This document shows positions 10,401 to 20,373 of a stretch of DNA of 41,804 nucleotides, in pieces; position 1 is the stretch's first letter, and each line of letters starts with the position of its first letter. The DNA lies in contig DQSS01000294.1 in assembly GCA_015663165.1 (NCBI GenBank), positions 1 to 41,804 of the forward strand. The letters are read 5' to 3'. The DNA comes from Arcobacter sp. Lineage in GTDB: Bacteria > Campylobacterota > Campylobacteria > Campylobacterales > Arcobacteraceae. The notes beneath the pieces were generated by a model. The model saw nothing but the letters and a program-made list of their open reading frames with translations. It ran no database searches and had not been told where the DNA came from. A program made the position numbers and the translations under genes.

Positions 10401-11900
10401 AAAGTTTCTGTTTACTGTTGAAAAACAAGCCAATGGAGTATCATCACCCATAGAACCTGTAGGTTCTTTAGCTTCATCGGCCATTGGTAAAATCATCTGA
10501 TCTAGTACTTCATAAGTAATATTTGCATATTTTTGTCTAGCGCTGATATCATCAAAACTATAATCGCTTAAATCAACAAATGAATCTTCTATATACTCTT
10601 GTAAGTATCTCATATTTGAGCTTAACCACTTTTCATAGTTTTGAGTAGATTTTAAATAATCATTAATATCATCATTGAATAATACTTTTCCATGCTTTGT
10701 ATCAAGTGCTATCATTTGACCTGATTGAAGTCTTCCTCTTGTAACTATCTCGTCTTCAGGAATAAGTACAGTTCCGTACTCACTTGTAATAAATAACCTA
10801 TCATCTTTTGTTGTAAAGTATTTAGAAGGTCTTAAACCATTTCTATCAATCAAACAACCAATATGCCTACCATCCGTAAGTGATACAGCAGCTGGTCCAT
10901 CCCATGCTTCAAATCTAATTGCAGCATATTCATAGTAAGCTCTAAGTTCACTATCCATATACGGTGCATTTTGCCAAGGCGCAGGTACAAGCCCACGTGC
11001 TGCTTTAAAGAAATCCATTCCGTTTATCATCAAGAATTCAAACATATTATCAAGTGATGCACTATCACTTCCACCTGTTTGAAGAAGTGGGAATATTCTG
11101 TCTAGTTCATCTTGTGTGAATACTTCAGATTTAATGGCTTGCATTTTTACTTCTACATTAAATCTATTTGCTTCAATAGAGTTTATCTCTCCATTATGAG
11201 CTATTCCTCTAAATGGTTGAGCTAGTCTCCACTTTGGAAGTGTATTTGTTGAAAATCTTTGGTGAAATAATGCATAAGATATTTTAAAGTCAGGGTCTTG
11301 TAAATCTATATAAAATTGCTTAATAGTTGTAGGCATAACAAGCCCTTTATAAGCAATCACTTTAGAAGAGAATGTAGGGATATAGAACTCTTCACTATCT
11401 TGAAGTTCATGTTCTGCTTCTTTTCTAGCAAGATAAATCATAGCTTCAAATCTTTTTGAAGATACTATTGTATTTGGCACTACAAATATTTGTACCATTA
11501 AAGGTAAAATCAAAAGTGCTTGTTCTCCAAGAACTTCAGTATTTATAGGTACTTCTCTATTTAATATAACTTTTAAATCATTCTTTTCACAGTATGCTCT
11601 AAATATTTCAAGTTGGGTTTTATCTTTTGCAAATACAAATGCTACTGCATATTGTTTTGGTAAGTCTACATTGTTTGCAGATGCTACTTTTCTCATAAAC
11701 TCATCTGGCATAGAAAGTAATAGTCCACTACCATCACCACTTTTACCATCTGCTGCTATTGCACCTCTGTGCATCATTCTTTCTAGTGATGTTATTGCAT
11801 CTTCTAGATTTTGATGTGTTTGCTTGTTTTTTAAGTGTGCTACAAGTCCAAATCCACAATTGTCTTTAAAAGAAGTTAATTTATCTAAGTTACAACCCAT
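7464..11900 (-). CDS. gltB: Glutamate synthase large subunit
   Basis: 1478 aa; CGFGLVAHLKN class II glutaminase N-terminus, LAQGAKPGEGGQLPG FMN domain, C-terminal GXGXG repeats. Confidence 0.97.
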   Translation of the reverse strand: MGCNLDKLTSFKDNCGFGLVAHLKNKQTHQNLEDAITSLERMMHRGAIAADGKSGDGSGLLLSMPDEFMRKVASANNVDLPKQYAVAFVFAKDKTQLEIFRAYCEKNDLKVILNREVPINTEVLGEQALLILPLMVQIFVVPNTIVSSKRFEAMIYLARKEAEHELQDSEEFYIPTFSSKVIAYKGLVMPTTIKQFYIDLQDPDFKISYALFHQRFSTNTLPKWRLAQPFRGIAHNGEINSIEANRFNVEVKMQAIKSEVFTQDELDRIFPLLQTGGSDSASLDNMFEFLMINGMDFFKAARGLVPAPWQNAPYMDSELRAYYEYAAIRFEAWDGPAAVSLTDGRHIGCLIDRNGLRPSKYFTTKDDRLFITSEYGTVLIPEDEIVTRGRLQSGQMIALDTKHGKVLFNDDINDYLKSTQNYEKWLSSNMRYLQEYIEDSFVDLSDYSFDDISARQKYANITYEVLDQMILPMADEAKEPTGSMGDDTPLACFSTVNRNFTDFFRQKFAQVTNPPIDPYREKIVMSLNTGIGHTYNMLEENENNSKRLKASSPVLMKEKFDVMLTFGEKGHENYDKDYENRTFSTTFKSDLKAALASLYADVKNSVANENVSIVILDDRDLSKDDKIIPIALAVGYINHKLVTDKLRGRVSIVAVSSEIYDPHSSAVLFAFGAAVIYPYMMYSSIVSYYERKNITSVALQQKLKNSMKALGGGLLKIMSKMGIATMASYRNSSLFDIIGLSDEICNDCFEHAATDLSGLGYEDIEKRIEASHFGAYFDDKTMFPLNMGGFYKYLDGGEYHDYSPAVTKAMHNKNPSDEESITDFKGLKELVENRDKKFIRDFFEFSSDKKAISIDDVEPKEAVFKRFASAAMSCGSISVEAHEAIAVAMNTIGAMSNSGEGGEDPKRFGTLKNSRIKQVASGRFGVTPGYLVSCDEIQIKLAQGAKPGEGGQLPGAKVTPMIATLRHTTPGVTLISPPPHHDIYSIEDLSQLIFDLKQINPKASIAVKLVSTIGVGTIAAGVAKAYADKIIISGADGGTGAAPLTSIKHTGNAWELGLTEAHNALKANHLRGMVHLQTDGGLKTGMDVIKAAMLGAESYAFGTAALTLLGCKILRICHTNKCSVGVATQDTDLRDKFSGTVERLISYFEFLAEDVREILASLGYTSLEQIVGRSDLLKVIDDELAQKFDFQNILRRIDGVDTCQVSSNDPYDKNEDSHKLLKQVLPTIEDPSKPVVIHADISNLNRSFGTLSSGEIAKRYGDKGLPEDTVTLKLTGTAGQSFGTFLSRGVTLDLDGVANDYVGKGMSGGKIIVKPQLQGSSYAGAGNTCLYGATGGKLYVRATVGERFAVRNSGTIAVVEGTGDSPCEYMTGGIVVILGNTGFNFGAGMTGGLAFVYDENREFMDKMNQELIEALRIDTDETERERFYLKNLLKDYVAHTDSANGKNILENFRSEIRNFWMVKPKDMTVLPLNPDEGD

Positions 11901-12031
11901 ATTTTTCCTTTTAGTAAAATTTATTTATTTCTGATATTTGAAGCTATATTACTTAAAAAATCATTAAAATATAGTTAAGCATACTTATTAGACAAAAAGG
12001 ATAAAATTCCAAAAAAAGAGGATATTAAAAG

Positions 12032-12451
12032 ATGATATATATAGCAGCAAAACTTATTCATATTTTTTCAGTATTTGTTTATGGTGGATTTTTATTTACT
12101 GACAATTTATTTTTAGGAAAAATTAAAAAAGATATTTCAAGTGAAGAACATACAAAAGTACGAGAATATTTCATGAAATATGTACGAAAAATAGTTCCTA
12201 AAGCACTTATTGCTGCAGTACTTTCTGGTATATATCTTATATCTGTAAACTTTGGAGAGATTTCAAGTGATGGATTATCTAACTTCCAAATTGCACTTGG
12301 TATTAAAGCATTTTTGGGTGCTTGGCTTGGATTGAGAGGAATATTGCAAGTGTTCTTTGGAATTCAACCTCTAGTATTTAAAAGTCATATATTTCCATTT
12401 GCACTTGTGGTGATTATTATATTTTTATCACAAATTATGTTTAGTGTATAA
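12032..12451 (+). CDS. Small integral membrane protein of unknown function
   Basis: 139 aa with about 4 hydrophobic segments; ATG preceded by AAAAGAGGATATTAAAAG. Confidence 0.7.
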   Translation: MIYIAAKLIHIFSVFVYGGFLFTDNLFLGKIKKDISSEEHTKVREYFMKYVRKIVPKALIAAVLSGIYLISVNFGEISSDGLSNFQIALGIKAFLGAWLGLRGILQVFFGIQPLVFKSHIFPFALVVIIIFLSQIMFSV

Positions 12452-12453
12452 AA

Positions 12454-12972
12454 TTAGTTATTTATAGAGTTTAAAGTGAGAATTGTATTTTCACCATTTT
12501 CATATGTAATATAAATAATATATGACTTCTTATATTTTTTACTGGTAGTAACTTTGAATTTTACTATCTTATTTTCTAATATATCGATATATGAATTATC
12601 CTCTAAATTATATACTTTATTTTTTTGAAAAATATCTTTACTCTGAATTCTTACTAAATTATTTTCTTTTGTTAATAAATATGATACATGGATAAAAAAG
12701 TTATTATGATAAAGATTTGAAGTTGTAAATTTTAGAATTGAGTTTTTATTTTTATCACTTGAAATACTTATATTTTTTGCATTTATAATATCTTCAAACA
12801 TTATTTTTTTTACATTATTTTTTTTAATAAAGCTAGATAATTTATCTGAATAAAATTTATTTGAATTTTTTGTAACTTCTAATGATTGATACAAAAAAAT
12901 TATTATTATTGAAAAAAGAGTGATACTTATCATCATCTCTACTAGAGTAAATGACTTTTTATTTTTTATCAT
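12454..12972 (-). CDS. Prepilin-type N-terminal cleavage/methylation protein, GspJ-like minor pseudopilin
   Basis: KKSFTLVEMMISITLFSIIIIFLYQ type III signal with Glu+5; position after gspE. Confidence 0.75.
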   Translation of the reverse strand: MIKNKKSFTLVEMMISITLFSIIIIFLYQSLEVTKNSNKFYSDKLSSFIKKNNVKKIMFEDIINAKNISISSDKNKNSILKFTTSNLYHNNFFIHVSYLLTKENNLVRIQSKDIFQKNKVYNLEDNSYIDILENKIVKFKVTTSKKYKKSYIIYITYENGENTILTLNSINN

Positions 12973-13376
12973 TCAGATTCCAATTTAAATTGATATATAT
13001 CAGTTGATATTTTATCTTGTATTTTATATTTGCTTTGAGTAACAGTTAGAATTATAGAAATATCATCTAAAGGTAACTTACTATAGCTATATTCTTCTTC
13101 TTTAACATTAACTTTTATTTTTTTTAATTCTTTTCTGATGTCATCATCTTTAAAATCAACTATTTTCTCTAAGTAGATATTTTCATTTCTTAGTTTATTT
13201 TTATTATTACTAGTAATAGTTGCAATCGAAACTAATTCATTGTAATTAGAAGAATTTCTAAACTTATCTAAATAAAATAAATTATTTTCTTTTATTTGAA
13301 ATATTGTAGCAATAACTATACTCAGCAAAGTTACAGAAACTAACACTTCAACTAAAGTAAATGATTTTTTCTTCAT
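12969..13376 (-). CDS. Prepilin-type N-terminal cleavage/methylation protein, GspI-like minor pseudopilin
   Basis: MKKKSFTLVEVLVSVTLLSIVIATIFQ type III signal. Confidence 0.75.
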   Translation of the reverse strand: MKKKSFTLVEVLVSVTLLSIVIATIFQIKENNLFYLDKFRNSSNYNELVSIATITSNNKNKLRNENIYLEKIVDFKDDDIRKELKKIKVNVKEEEYSYSKLPLDDISIILTVTQSKYKIQDKISTDIYQFKLESE

Positions 13377-13379
13377 TTT

Positions 13380-14888
13380 TTAGTGAAGACCAATTCTTAC
13401 GGCTTCTTCTATTGAAGTTTGTCCTTTATTTACCATTTGTATAAGTTGTTTTTTTAAAGTTACCATTCCTGCTTTTATTGCAATTTGTTCTATTTCGTTA
13501 TCATCAATATCATCTTTAATCGCGTATTTTACATCATTATCAAGTATAAATAACTCTGCAATTGCAATTCTTTTTGTATATCCTGTAAAATTGCAGTTTT
13601 GACAACCTTTACTTTTATATATAATGCTAGTATCTTTTAACATAAATATTTCACTGTATTCTTCTATCTCGGTATCTTCGCATTTACATTCACTACACAA
13701 TTCTCTTACAAGTCGTTGTGCAAGTACCCCTAAAATTGAAGAAGATATCAGAAATCTTTCTAATCCCATATCAAGAAGTCTACTTATTGAAGCATGAGCC
13801 CTATTTGTGTGAAGTGTAGAAAATACTAAGTGACCAGTAAGTGCAGCTTGTGTTGCAATGCTTGCTGTTTCACTATCTCTAATTTCCCCTACCATTATAA
13901 CATCTGGGTCTTGTCTTAAAATACTTCTTAGTCCAGAAGCAAATGTTAGTCCAACTTTTGCATTTACTTGTATTTGATTTATTTTATCACTTTTATATTC
14001 TACTGGATCTTCTACTGTTATTATATTTTTACTTGGATCTTCTATTTTTTGCAGTAGGGAGTGTAATGTTGTAGATTTACCACTTCCTGTAGGTCCAGTA
14101 ACAAGTATCATACCATGAGAATTTTGAGTAAGTTTAGCTAATGATGATGTAGTCTTTTTATCAATTCCTAATTCTTCAAGACTTGGAATATCTTCACTTT
14201 GCATCAATATTCTCATAACAACTCTCTCTCCATAAAATGTAGGTAAAACAGAAACCCTGATATCTAAAGTTTTTCCAGAAAGTTTAATAGCAGTTCTACC
14301 ATCTTGGGGAATTCTTTTTTCACTAATATCAAGTTCTGAGATAACTTTTATACGAGATATTACTAAAGTCATAATTCTTTTATCTAACTCTATATGTTTG
14401 GTTAAAACTCCATTTATTCTATATCTAACCTCACCTTTAAATTCATGAAGTTCTATATGTATATCACTGGCTTTTTTCTTAATAGCTTGATAAAATAGCG
14501 AGTTTACAAACTTAATAATAGGAGCAGACTCTTCACTTGTCATAATATCAGATGATGTTTTTAAGAATTCAGTTACACTTATATCATCATCTTCAACTAT
14601 CGCATCTTCATGCTCAACAGCAACTTCACTCATTTGTCTGTCTGCTTTTAACTCAATAAATTTATTGTATAAAGCTTCAAAAGAGATATTATCTAAACAA
14701 ATAATTTTGTATGAAAAGTTCTGTTTTGATATAAAATCAAAAGCAATAGTTAAATGCTCTTGACAAATAACAATACAAACTTCATCATTAATTTTTGTAA
14801 AAAGTACAAAATTATTTAAGGCTACATTGTACCCTTCTTCTTCAAAAATATCTAAATTTAAATTGTGTACTTTTTCTAAATTAATCAT
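13380..14888 (-). CDS. gspE: GspE/PulE-type secretion ATPase
   Basis: Walker A GPTGSGKSTTLHS, Asp box, DPDVIMVGEIRDSETASIA, tetracysteine CSEC..CQNC. Confidence 0.92.
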   Translation of the reverse strand: MINLEKVHNLNLDIFEEEGYNVALNNFVLFTKINDEVCIVICQEHLTIAFDFISKQNFSYKIICLDNISFEALYNKFIELKADRQMSEVAVEHEDAIVEDDDISVTEFLKTSSDIMTSEESAPIIKFVNSLFYQAIKKKASDIHIELHEFKGEVRYRINGVLTKHIELDKRIMTLVISRIKVISELDISEKRIPQDGRTAIKLSGKTLDIRVSVLPTFYGERVVMRILMQSEDIPSLEELGIDKKTTSSLAKLTQNSHGMILVTGPTGSGKSTTLHSLLQKIEDPSKNIITVEDPVEYKSDKINQIQVNAKVGLTFASGLRSILRQDPDVIMVGEIRDSETASIATQAALTGHLVFSTLHTNRAHASISRLLDMGLERFLISSSILGVLAQRLVRELCSECKCEDTEIEEYSEIFMLKDTSIIYKSKGCQNCNFTGYTKRIAIAELFILDNDVKYAIKDDIDDNEIEQIAIKAGMVTLKKQLIQMVNKGQTSIEEAVRIGLH

Positions 14889-16844
14889 CTATAAACCAAA
14901 TATTTTATCTATATATTCTTTTTGATTATTCTGTTTATTTGGAGATAGTTTTAAATAGTTAATTTTATTATCAACTTCTAAATGCTCCTCATCTAATTTA
15001 GATTTATCAGCATCTCTTTGTAGTTTTTCTTTTTTTGCTTCTAGTTTAGCTTTACTTAATCTTATAATTGTATCTTTTGTATATTTGTCCTCTAATAATT
15101 TTAATTGTGCTAATTGATTTCTGACAAAAGTTAAATCTTTAGATTTTGGAATAATATATGGAGTAATTATAATTACTAAATTAATTTTATCTTTCATATC
15201 ATTAGTACTTCTAAACAATGAGCCTATAAGTGGTATATCACCTAAAAATGGTATTTTATCAACACTAGTTCCTTTTTCTTCTCTAATATATCCACCTAAT
15301 ATAACACTTTCACCATTGTTAACAATTGCTGTTGTTTCTAATTCTTTTTTTGAAGTATTTGGATTTCCATTTGTTGCTGTTCTTTCTGCATTTTCTAAAG
15401 TTGTACTAATCTCTAGTAAAACTTTTCCTCCCTTTGAAATCCTAGGTTTAACTTTAAGAGTAAGTCCAATATCTTCCCTCTTGTAAGTATCAGTTGGCAC
15501 TCCACCAGTGGTAGTTGTTGTACCTGTTTTTATACTAATTGTTTTACCAACATAGATTGAACTTGCTTTATTATTTATACATAATAGGGATGGTTCACTT
15601 ACAATATCAACAGCTGCATTTTGATTTAGTAAATTTAAAGTCATTCCTAAAGATAAAGCATTTTTTAGTGAATCTAATTCAAATCCAAAAGAAGCCAATG
15701 AAGTAAGATCAGGAGCTGTTCCACCATTTAAAGAAGAAGACATAGTAGCTAACCCTCCACTTCCTCTTGTAAATCCACTTAGCCCATATTTTATACCAAC
15801 TTCTTCTAGTTTAGTTTGACTAATTTCAATTATTTTTGCTTGTACATATACTTGTTGCCTATCTATGTCAAGTTTAGATACTAAGTCTTTAAAATATATT
15901 AATTCACTTTTTTTACCCATTAATATAATACTATTTGATTCTTCATCATTTGAAGCATATGGTTTATTGTTGGCATCTTTGTATTTTTTGTTTGCAATTA
16001 TTCCTCTTATTATCTTAATAACATTTTTAGATTCTGCATTTTTAAGATAAATTACTTCTACACTTTTTGCAACTAAACTTCCCTGTTTATCAATATTTTC
16101 AACATACTTTAATAAATAATTTACATTTTCTTTTTTTCCAACAAACATGATAGAATTTGTATCTTTATTTACAAGTATTGATACTTTTTCAATTTCTATT
16201 TTTTCATTATAAATTGCTTTTGCTACTGCTTTTAAATCTGCTAATATTTCTGAAGCTTTTATGTTTTTTAACTTTATAGATTTTATAAATTTTTTATTGT
16301 CTTTCGAAATTAACCCTATTACTTTTTTTATTGTCTTAATATTTGTTACAAAATCAGTTAACATCAAAGAATTTGATTCTTTATCTGTAACTAATTTTGC
16401 ACTTTTACTTATCAGGTGTCTTATCTTAGATGATATATAGTCTACATTTGCATTTTCAACTACAAATACTTCTGTAACCATTTGATATGTTTTTAAAGAT
16501 TTTCCATTTGTTACTGGCATATTATATTTAGCTGCAACGTTTATACGAACAACTCTAAGTATTCCATTATTATCAACTATAGTGAAACCTTTTGATTCGA
16601 GTACATATATAAGTATATTTAAGACATCTTCTTTAGCAACAGGTTTATTTGAAACAAAATCAACCTTTCCAGATATTTTTTGAGTTAAAAGTATATTTTT
16701 ATTTATAATTTTTGATGTTACTTTGATAAGGTCAATTATTTGTAAGTTTTTAAAATTTATATTTATATATTTTTCATTTGCAAAAATATTTGTAGTTGAG
16801 ATAAGTATTAAGGTTGCAATTAATATTAGCTTATTTAATTTCAT
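14889..16844 (-). CDS. gspD: GspD-type secretin
   Basis: Signal peptide, repeated N-domains, secretin core VYVQAKIIEISQTKLEEVGI and C-terminal VNNGESVILGGYIREE...IPFLGDIPLIGSLFRS. Confidence 0.93.
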   Translation of the reverse strand: MKLNKLILIATLILISTTNIFANEKYININFKNLQIIDLIKVTSKIINKNILLTQKISGKVDFVSNKPVAKEDVLNILIYVLESKGFTIVDNNGILRVVRINVAAKYNMPVTNGKSLKTYQMVTEVFVVENANVDYISSKIRHLISKSAKLVTDKESNSLMLTDFVTNIKTIKKVIGLISKDNKKFIKSIKLKNIKASEILADLKAVAKAIYNEKIEIEKVSILVNKDTNSIMFVGKKENVNYLLKYVENIDKQGSLVAKSVEVIYLKNAESKNVIKIIRGIIANKKYKDANNKPYASNDEESNSIILMGKKSELIYFKDLVSKLDIDRQQVYVQAKIIEISQTKLEEVGIKYGLSGFTRGSGGLATMSSSLNGGTAPDLTSLASFGFELDSLKNALSLGMTLNLLNQNAAVDIVSEPSLLCINNKASSIYVGKTISIKTGTTTTTGGVPTDTYKREDIGLTLKVKPRISKGGKVLLEISTTLENAERTATNGNPNTSKKELETTAIVNNGESVILGGYIREEKGTSVDKIPFLGDIPLIGSLFRSTNDMKDKINLVIIITPYIIPKSKDLTFVRNQLAQLKLLEDKYTKDTIIRLSKAKLEAKKEKLQRDADKSKLDEEHLEVDNKINYLKLSPNKQNNQKEYIDKIFGL

Positions 16845-17679
16845 AGATTAGTTCCTCTTCTTGATTGTTTCTTATTATTATTAAATTTAAAATTTTAAGT
16901 TTGTTGATTTTTTTATATATTTTAAAAGCATCATTATAACTTTTTAATTTAACATTATTTACACTTTTAATTATATCACCTTTTTGAAGACCTAAAGATG
17001 CAAATATGCTATTCTTTCTAACTCCATATATTTTAAATCCATCAATCCCTTTTTTAGTCCTGATCTCTTTTATATTTATATCTTTCCATATTTTATCGAA
17101 ATTTTTAGAGTAATTTTCAATAAGTGTTCTTTTTACTTTATATTTGTCATCTACAAGTTCTATACTTTTTAATTCTTCTCTTTGTTTAACTACAACTTCT
17201 TCATATTTCACTTTTTTTTCGTTTTGCAGTATTGAGAGTTTAAACTCTTTATTGAATTTAGTAAATATTACATATTTTGCATAAATTTTATCTAGCTTAT
17301 ATCCTTTGAAATTTTCATTTATACTTAATATAATTGTTTTTGCTTTACCTTTTTCTTGAACTATAATAAAGCCAACATCATCACCCATATCATAAATTGC
17401 ATTTAGCGTCATATTTAATAAAAACTTATATTCTACTTTGTTTGTTTGTTTCTTTTCAATTTTTTTAGAAATAATCTTTTTAATTTTAAAAGCACTTTGT
17501 ATCTCATATCTTTTGTATTCTAATTCTTGAATATCATTTTGCACAAATGATGGTTTATCTTTAGGTAAATACATATATAAAGCCGTATTTAGAGTAAATG
17601 AAAACAATAATATACAGAGTAGGATAATGATATATTTACTTATTAAATTATAATTTATATTCAATTTTATACTCCCCAT
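16831..17679 (-). CDS. GspC-like inner membrane protein with C-terminal PDZ domain
   Basis: One N-terminal TM; GVRKNSIFASLGLQKGDIIKSVNNVKLKSYNDAF PDZ signature; located between gspN-like gene and gspD. Confidence 0.8.
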   Translation of the reverse strand: MGSIKLNINYNLISKYIIILLCILLFSFTLNTALYMYLPKDKPSFVQNDIQELEYKRYEIQSAFKIKKIISKKIEKKQTNKVEYKFLLNMTLNAIYDMGDDVGFIIVQEKGKAKTIILSINENFKGYKLDKIYAKYVIFTKFNKEFKLSILQNEKKVKYEEVVVKQREELKSIELVDDKYKVKRTLIENYSKNFDKIWKDINIKEIRTKKGIDGFKIYGVRKNSIFASLGLQKGDIIKSVNNVKLKSYNDAFKIYKKINKLKILNLIIIRNNQEEELIYEIK

Positions 17680-18178
17680 TTTCTTGCTTTATCATATTCA
17701 ACAAAAGCTTTTTATATGATTTTACGAAGTGTTTTGATGGTTTTATATATAAAGTTAGAGTTGAAGTTGAAATATCAAAACTACCATATGCCTTTGCTTG
17801 GATAAGATTTGCATTTATATTTATAATTAATGGATTAAACAAACTATGTGATATATTCAAACTTTTTATTTTTGGTGGTAAAAATTGTTTCATCATATCA
17901 TCAAGTCTTATATTATAAATATTCACACTATTTTCAAATAAATATAAATTAATACCAACACTAGATACCTTACAAGCTTGAATACCATCATAATAAATTA
18001 TCGAATTATTTATATTTAAAGATAAAAGTTCATCTTTTATACTTTTGCTATTTATTAAGATTTTTTCATTTTGAAGTTTTTCTAAAGCAAGACAATATAA
18101 GTTTTCTTTAGGTAAGAATACTAAAACAGATAATACAAAAAATAGAAATATTAAGAGACTTTTAAAAATTAGTTTCAT
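17648..18178 (-). CDS. GspN-like protein
   Basis: N-terminal TM plus AsmA/GspN-like short beta-rich region; position between gspM-like and gspC-like genes, overlapping the latter. Confidence 0.55.
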   Translation of the reverse strand: MKLIFKSLLIFLFFVLSVLVFLPKENLYCLALEKLQNEKILINSKSIKDELLSLNINNSIIYYDGIQACKVSSVGINLYLFENSVNIYNIRLDDMMKQFLPPKIKSLNISHSLFNPLIININANLIQAKAYGSFDISTSTLTLYIKPSKHFVKSYKKLLLNMIKQENGEYKIEYKL

Positions 18179-18561
18179 TATATTATCCCTATTTCTAAAG
18201 TTATTTTATTTGTTGTTACTTCTAGTTTTAAGATATTAAATCTTTTATTTAGTAGCTTATTTATAAACTTATTTATTTGTTTTGTTGTAAGATTATTTAG
18301 CTTTACCTTTACACTATTTTTATGTTGAAATATATCTGATGTTGATATTTTTGACAAAGATATAATTTGATCTAAGCTTTTAACTATAGTTTTTTTATCA
18401 GAATAGTTTATTGTAAATTTAGAATATTTTAAAGCAGTGGTGTTGAATTTTTGAAATTCTTTCTTTTTTATATCATAGTTTATTTTTTCATTATTTAAAT
18501 TAAATAATGAAATTCCTAGTATAAATATAGCAGATAAAATAAGGAATATAGGATTTATCAT
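18178..18561 (-). CDS. GspM-like protein
   Basis: Small bitopic protein with ferredoxin-like C-terminus, directly downstream of gspL-like gene. Confidence 0.5.
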   Translation of the reverse strand: MINPIFLILSAIFILGISLFNLNNEKINYDIKKKEFQKFNTTALKYSKFTINYSDKKTIVKSLDQIISLSKISTSDIFQHKNSVKVKLNNLTTKQINKFINKLLNKRFNILKLEVTTNKITLEIGII

Positions 18562-19481
18562 ATTTTAACCTCTACTGTTAAAATATTATTTTTATTATAA
18601 ATATTGTTTATTTTATATTTTTTACTTATGTATTTTTTTATATTTTGCATATTTGCTTTTATATACTTTATTGTAAATAATCCATTTTTAAATTCACACG
18701 ATTTTAGTGTACCTTGAGAATGTGTTTTAAAGTTTATAAAGTAGGCAAAGGCATCTCTATTTTTAATATATCTTTTTTCTATTTTGTTATATTGTTTTAA
18801 GATAGACTTTGTTTGTATCATTGAAGATGGTAAATTATACTCTTTTTTTAAATCTTCAATTTTTATTTCATAGTTTGAAGCCGTGTTTGATATATCAAAT
18901 GATTTTATAAAAACCAACAGTGCAAAGACCAAAATAAGAGAGCTTAATATATATGATGATGTTCTATCTATATATTTTGATGATTTATTTATAGATATTT
19001 TAAACTTGGAAAACTCTAGTTTATCTAAATCAATAGTTTTACTTTCCATATTATAAGCCAGAGATAAAGGAATATTTACAAAAATATTCTCTTGATATAT
19101 ATAATAGTTTTCTCTTATTTCTAATAAAGACACTTCGTCCTTATTAAAAAAATATTGCAATTCATTTTGGGCAAAATAAATATTTGAAACTTTCTTGTTA
19201 TCTATATTTGCACTTTTAAGCGCCATCAGAATCTCTTCTTCTTTATAGGCAAAACATAGATACTTTCCATCTTCTATTTTTTGAACAAAAAATTTATAAA
19301 ACTCAATATCAAAGTATTCTTCAAATAAATTTGGCACTACTTTTTTTACCTCTTTTATAGAAGTAATTGGTAATTCAAATTCTCTTATCCAGTAGTATGT
19401 AGGTGAGAGTATTATGTTTAGTGAAGATTTTGTATTATCTTCTAGTATTGTATCTTTTTGTAAAAAAATTGTTTTTGTCAT
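18558..19481 (-). CDS. GspL/PilM-like protein
   Basis: SPTYYWIREFELP...VVPNLFEEYFD N-domain, one TM, short periplasmic domain; first gene of the gsp block. Confidence 0.6.
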   Translation of the reverse strand: MTKTIFLQKDTILEDNTKSSLNIILSPTYYWIREFELPITSIKEVKKVVPNLFEEYFDIEFYKFFVQKIEDGKYLCFAYKEEEILMALKSANIDNKKVSNIYFAQNELQYFFNKDEVSLLEIRENYYIYQENIFVNIPLSLAYNMESKTIDLDKLEFSKFKISINKSSKYIDRTSSYILSSLILVFALLVFIKSFDISNTASNYEIKIEDLKKEYNLPSSMIQTKSILKQYNKIEKRYIKNRDAFAYFINFKTHSQGTLKSCEFKNGLFTIKYIKANMQNIKKYISKKYKINNIYNKNNILTVEVKI

Positions 19482-19532
19482 TTGTATATTTATTATACTT
19501 TAAATTGTGTTGTTTTCATATAAATCAGAGTT

Positions 19533-19832
19533 TTATAAACTACAACCTTGACCAACACTATTATGAACTTCTTTTAATCCACAAGAATCACACTTGTATT
19601 CTATCTCTATTATTCCACTACAACCGTGGTTTTTAAGTATTCTTTTTTTTATTACATCTACTTTAAAAGTAGTATTTGTTGCACCATCTTTAAATGACTT
19701 AAAAGTTTCACCACAACTAGGGCAAGTACCTTCATCTAAAGTATATTGTCTATCTTTTTTACTTTTAAAGTATAGTAAAACTGAAAAGATTGATATTAAA
19801 AATAGTATTAAACTTGATATAAGTGTATACAT
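19533..19832 (-). CDS. Membrane-anchored zinc-ribbon-like protein of unknown function
   Basis: N-terminal TM, CPSCGETF and CDSCG Cys pairs. Confidence 0.7.
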   Translation of the reverse strand: MYTLISSLILFLISIFSVLLYFKSKKDRQYTLDEGTCPSCGETFKSFKDGATNTTFKVDVIKKRILKNHGCSGIIEIEYKCDSCGLKEVHNSVGQGCSL

Positions 19833-19842
19833 TATTTTCCTT

Positions 19843-20373
19843 TTATAAAATATATCCCATAATAAAGCCTATAACAAACCCTATAAGATGAGAGTACCAA
19901 GCAATAGGTAGTCCAATAAGAAGTGGTGCAAACGACATAAATAGCACCCACATAATCATTCCTTTTCGCATAGAAGGAACTCTAAGTGCAAAGAAACCAA
20001 GTAGTACACTAATTGCTCCACTTGCTCCTACTACATTTGCCCAGTCATTAAAGTAGTACATGTAAGCTAAAGTACCTACAGAAGTTAACACTCCACCCAA
20101 AATATAGATGACAAAAAATTTAATTTTTCCAATATAATCTTCTATCATATTCCCAAACTGCCATAAAACAAACATATTCATAAGTAAGTGTTCTATTCCC
20201 CCATGTGTAAACATAGATGAAATAAGTTGGTAATGTAGTTCATTGTTAAAAAAGTATATATTTAAACCAAGCCATAACGACCCATTTGCAATATTTGTTT
20301 GGATAATATATCCAATAATTGTAAAGACTATAAGTAAGTTCGTAAGAGTGAATAGTTTATTATTTTGTAACAT
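19843..20373 (-). CDS. Rhomboid family intramembrane serine protease
   Basis: HGGIEHLLMNMFVLWQFG, active-site GASGAISVLLGF, and SHLIGFVIGF catalytic-His helix. Confidence 0.92.
   Translation of the reverse strand: MLQNNKLFTLTNLLIVFTIIGYIIQTNIANGSLWLGLNIYFFNNELHYQLISSMFTHGGIEHLLMNMFVLWQFGNMIEDYIGKIKFFVIYILGGVLTSVGTLAYMYYFNDWANVVGASGAISVLLGFFALRVPSMRKGMIMWVLFMSFAPLLIGLPIAWYSHLIGFVIGFIMGYIL

Noticed and set aside
19403-19848. Two plus-strand ORFs (77 and 84 aa)
   Set aside because: Antisense to the gspL-like and zinc-ribbon genes, no supporting features
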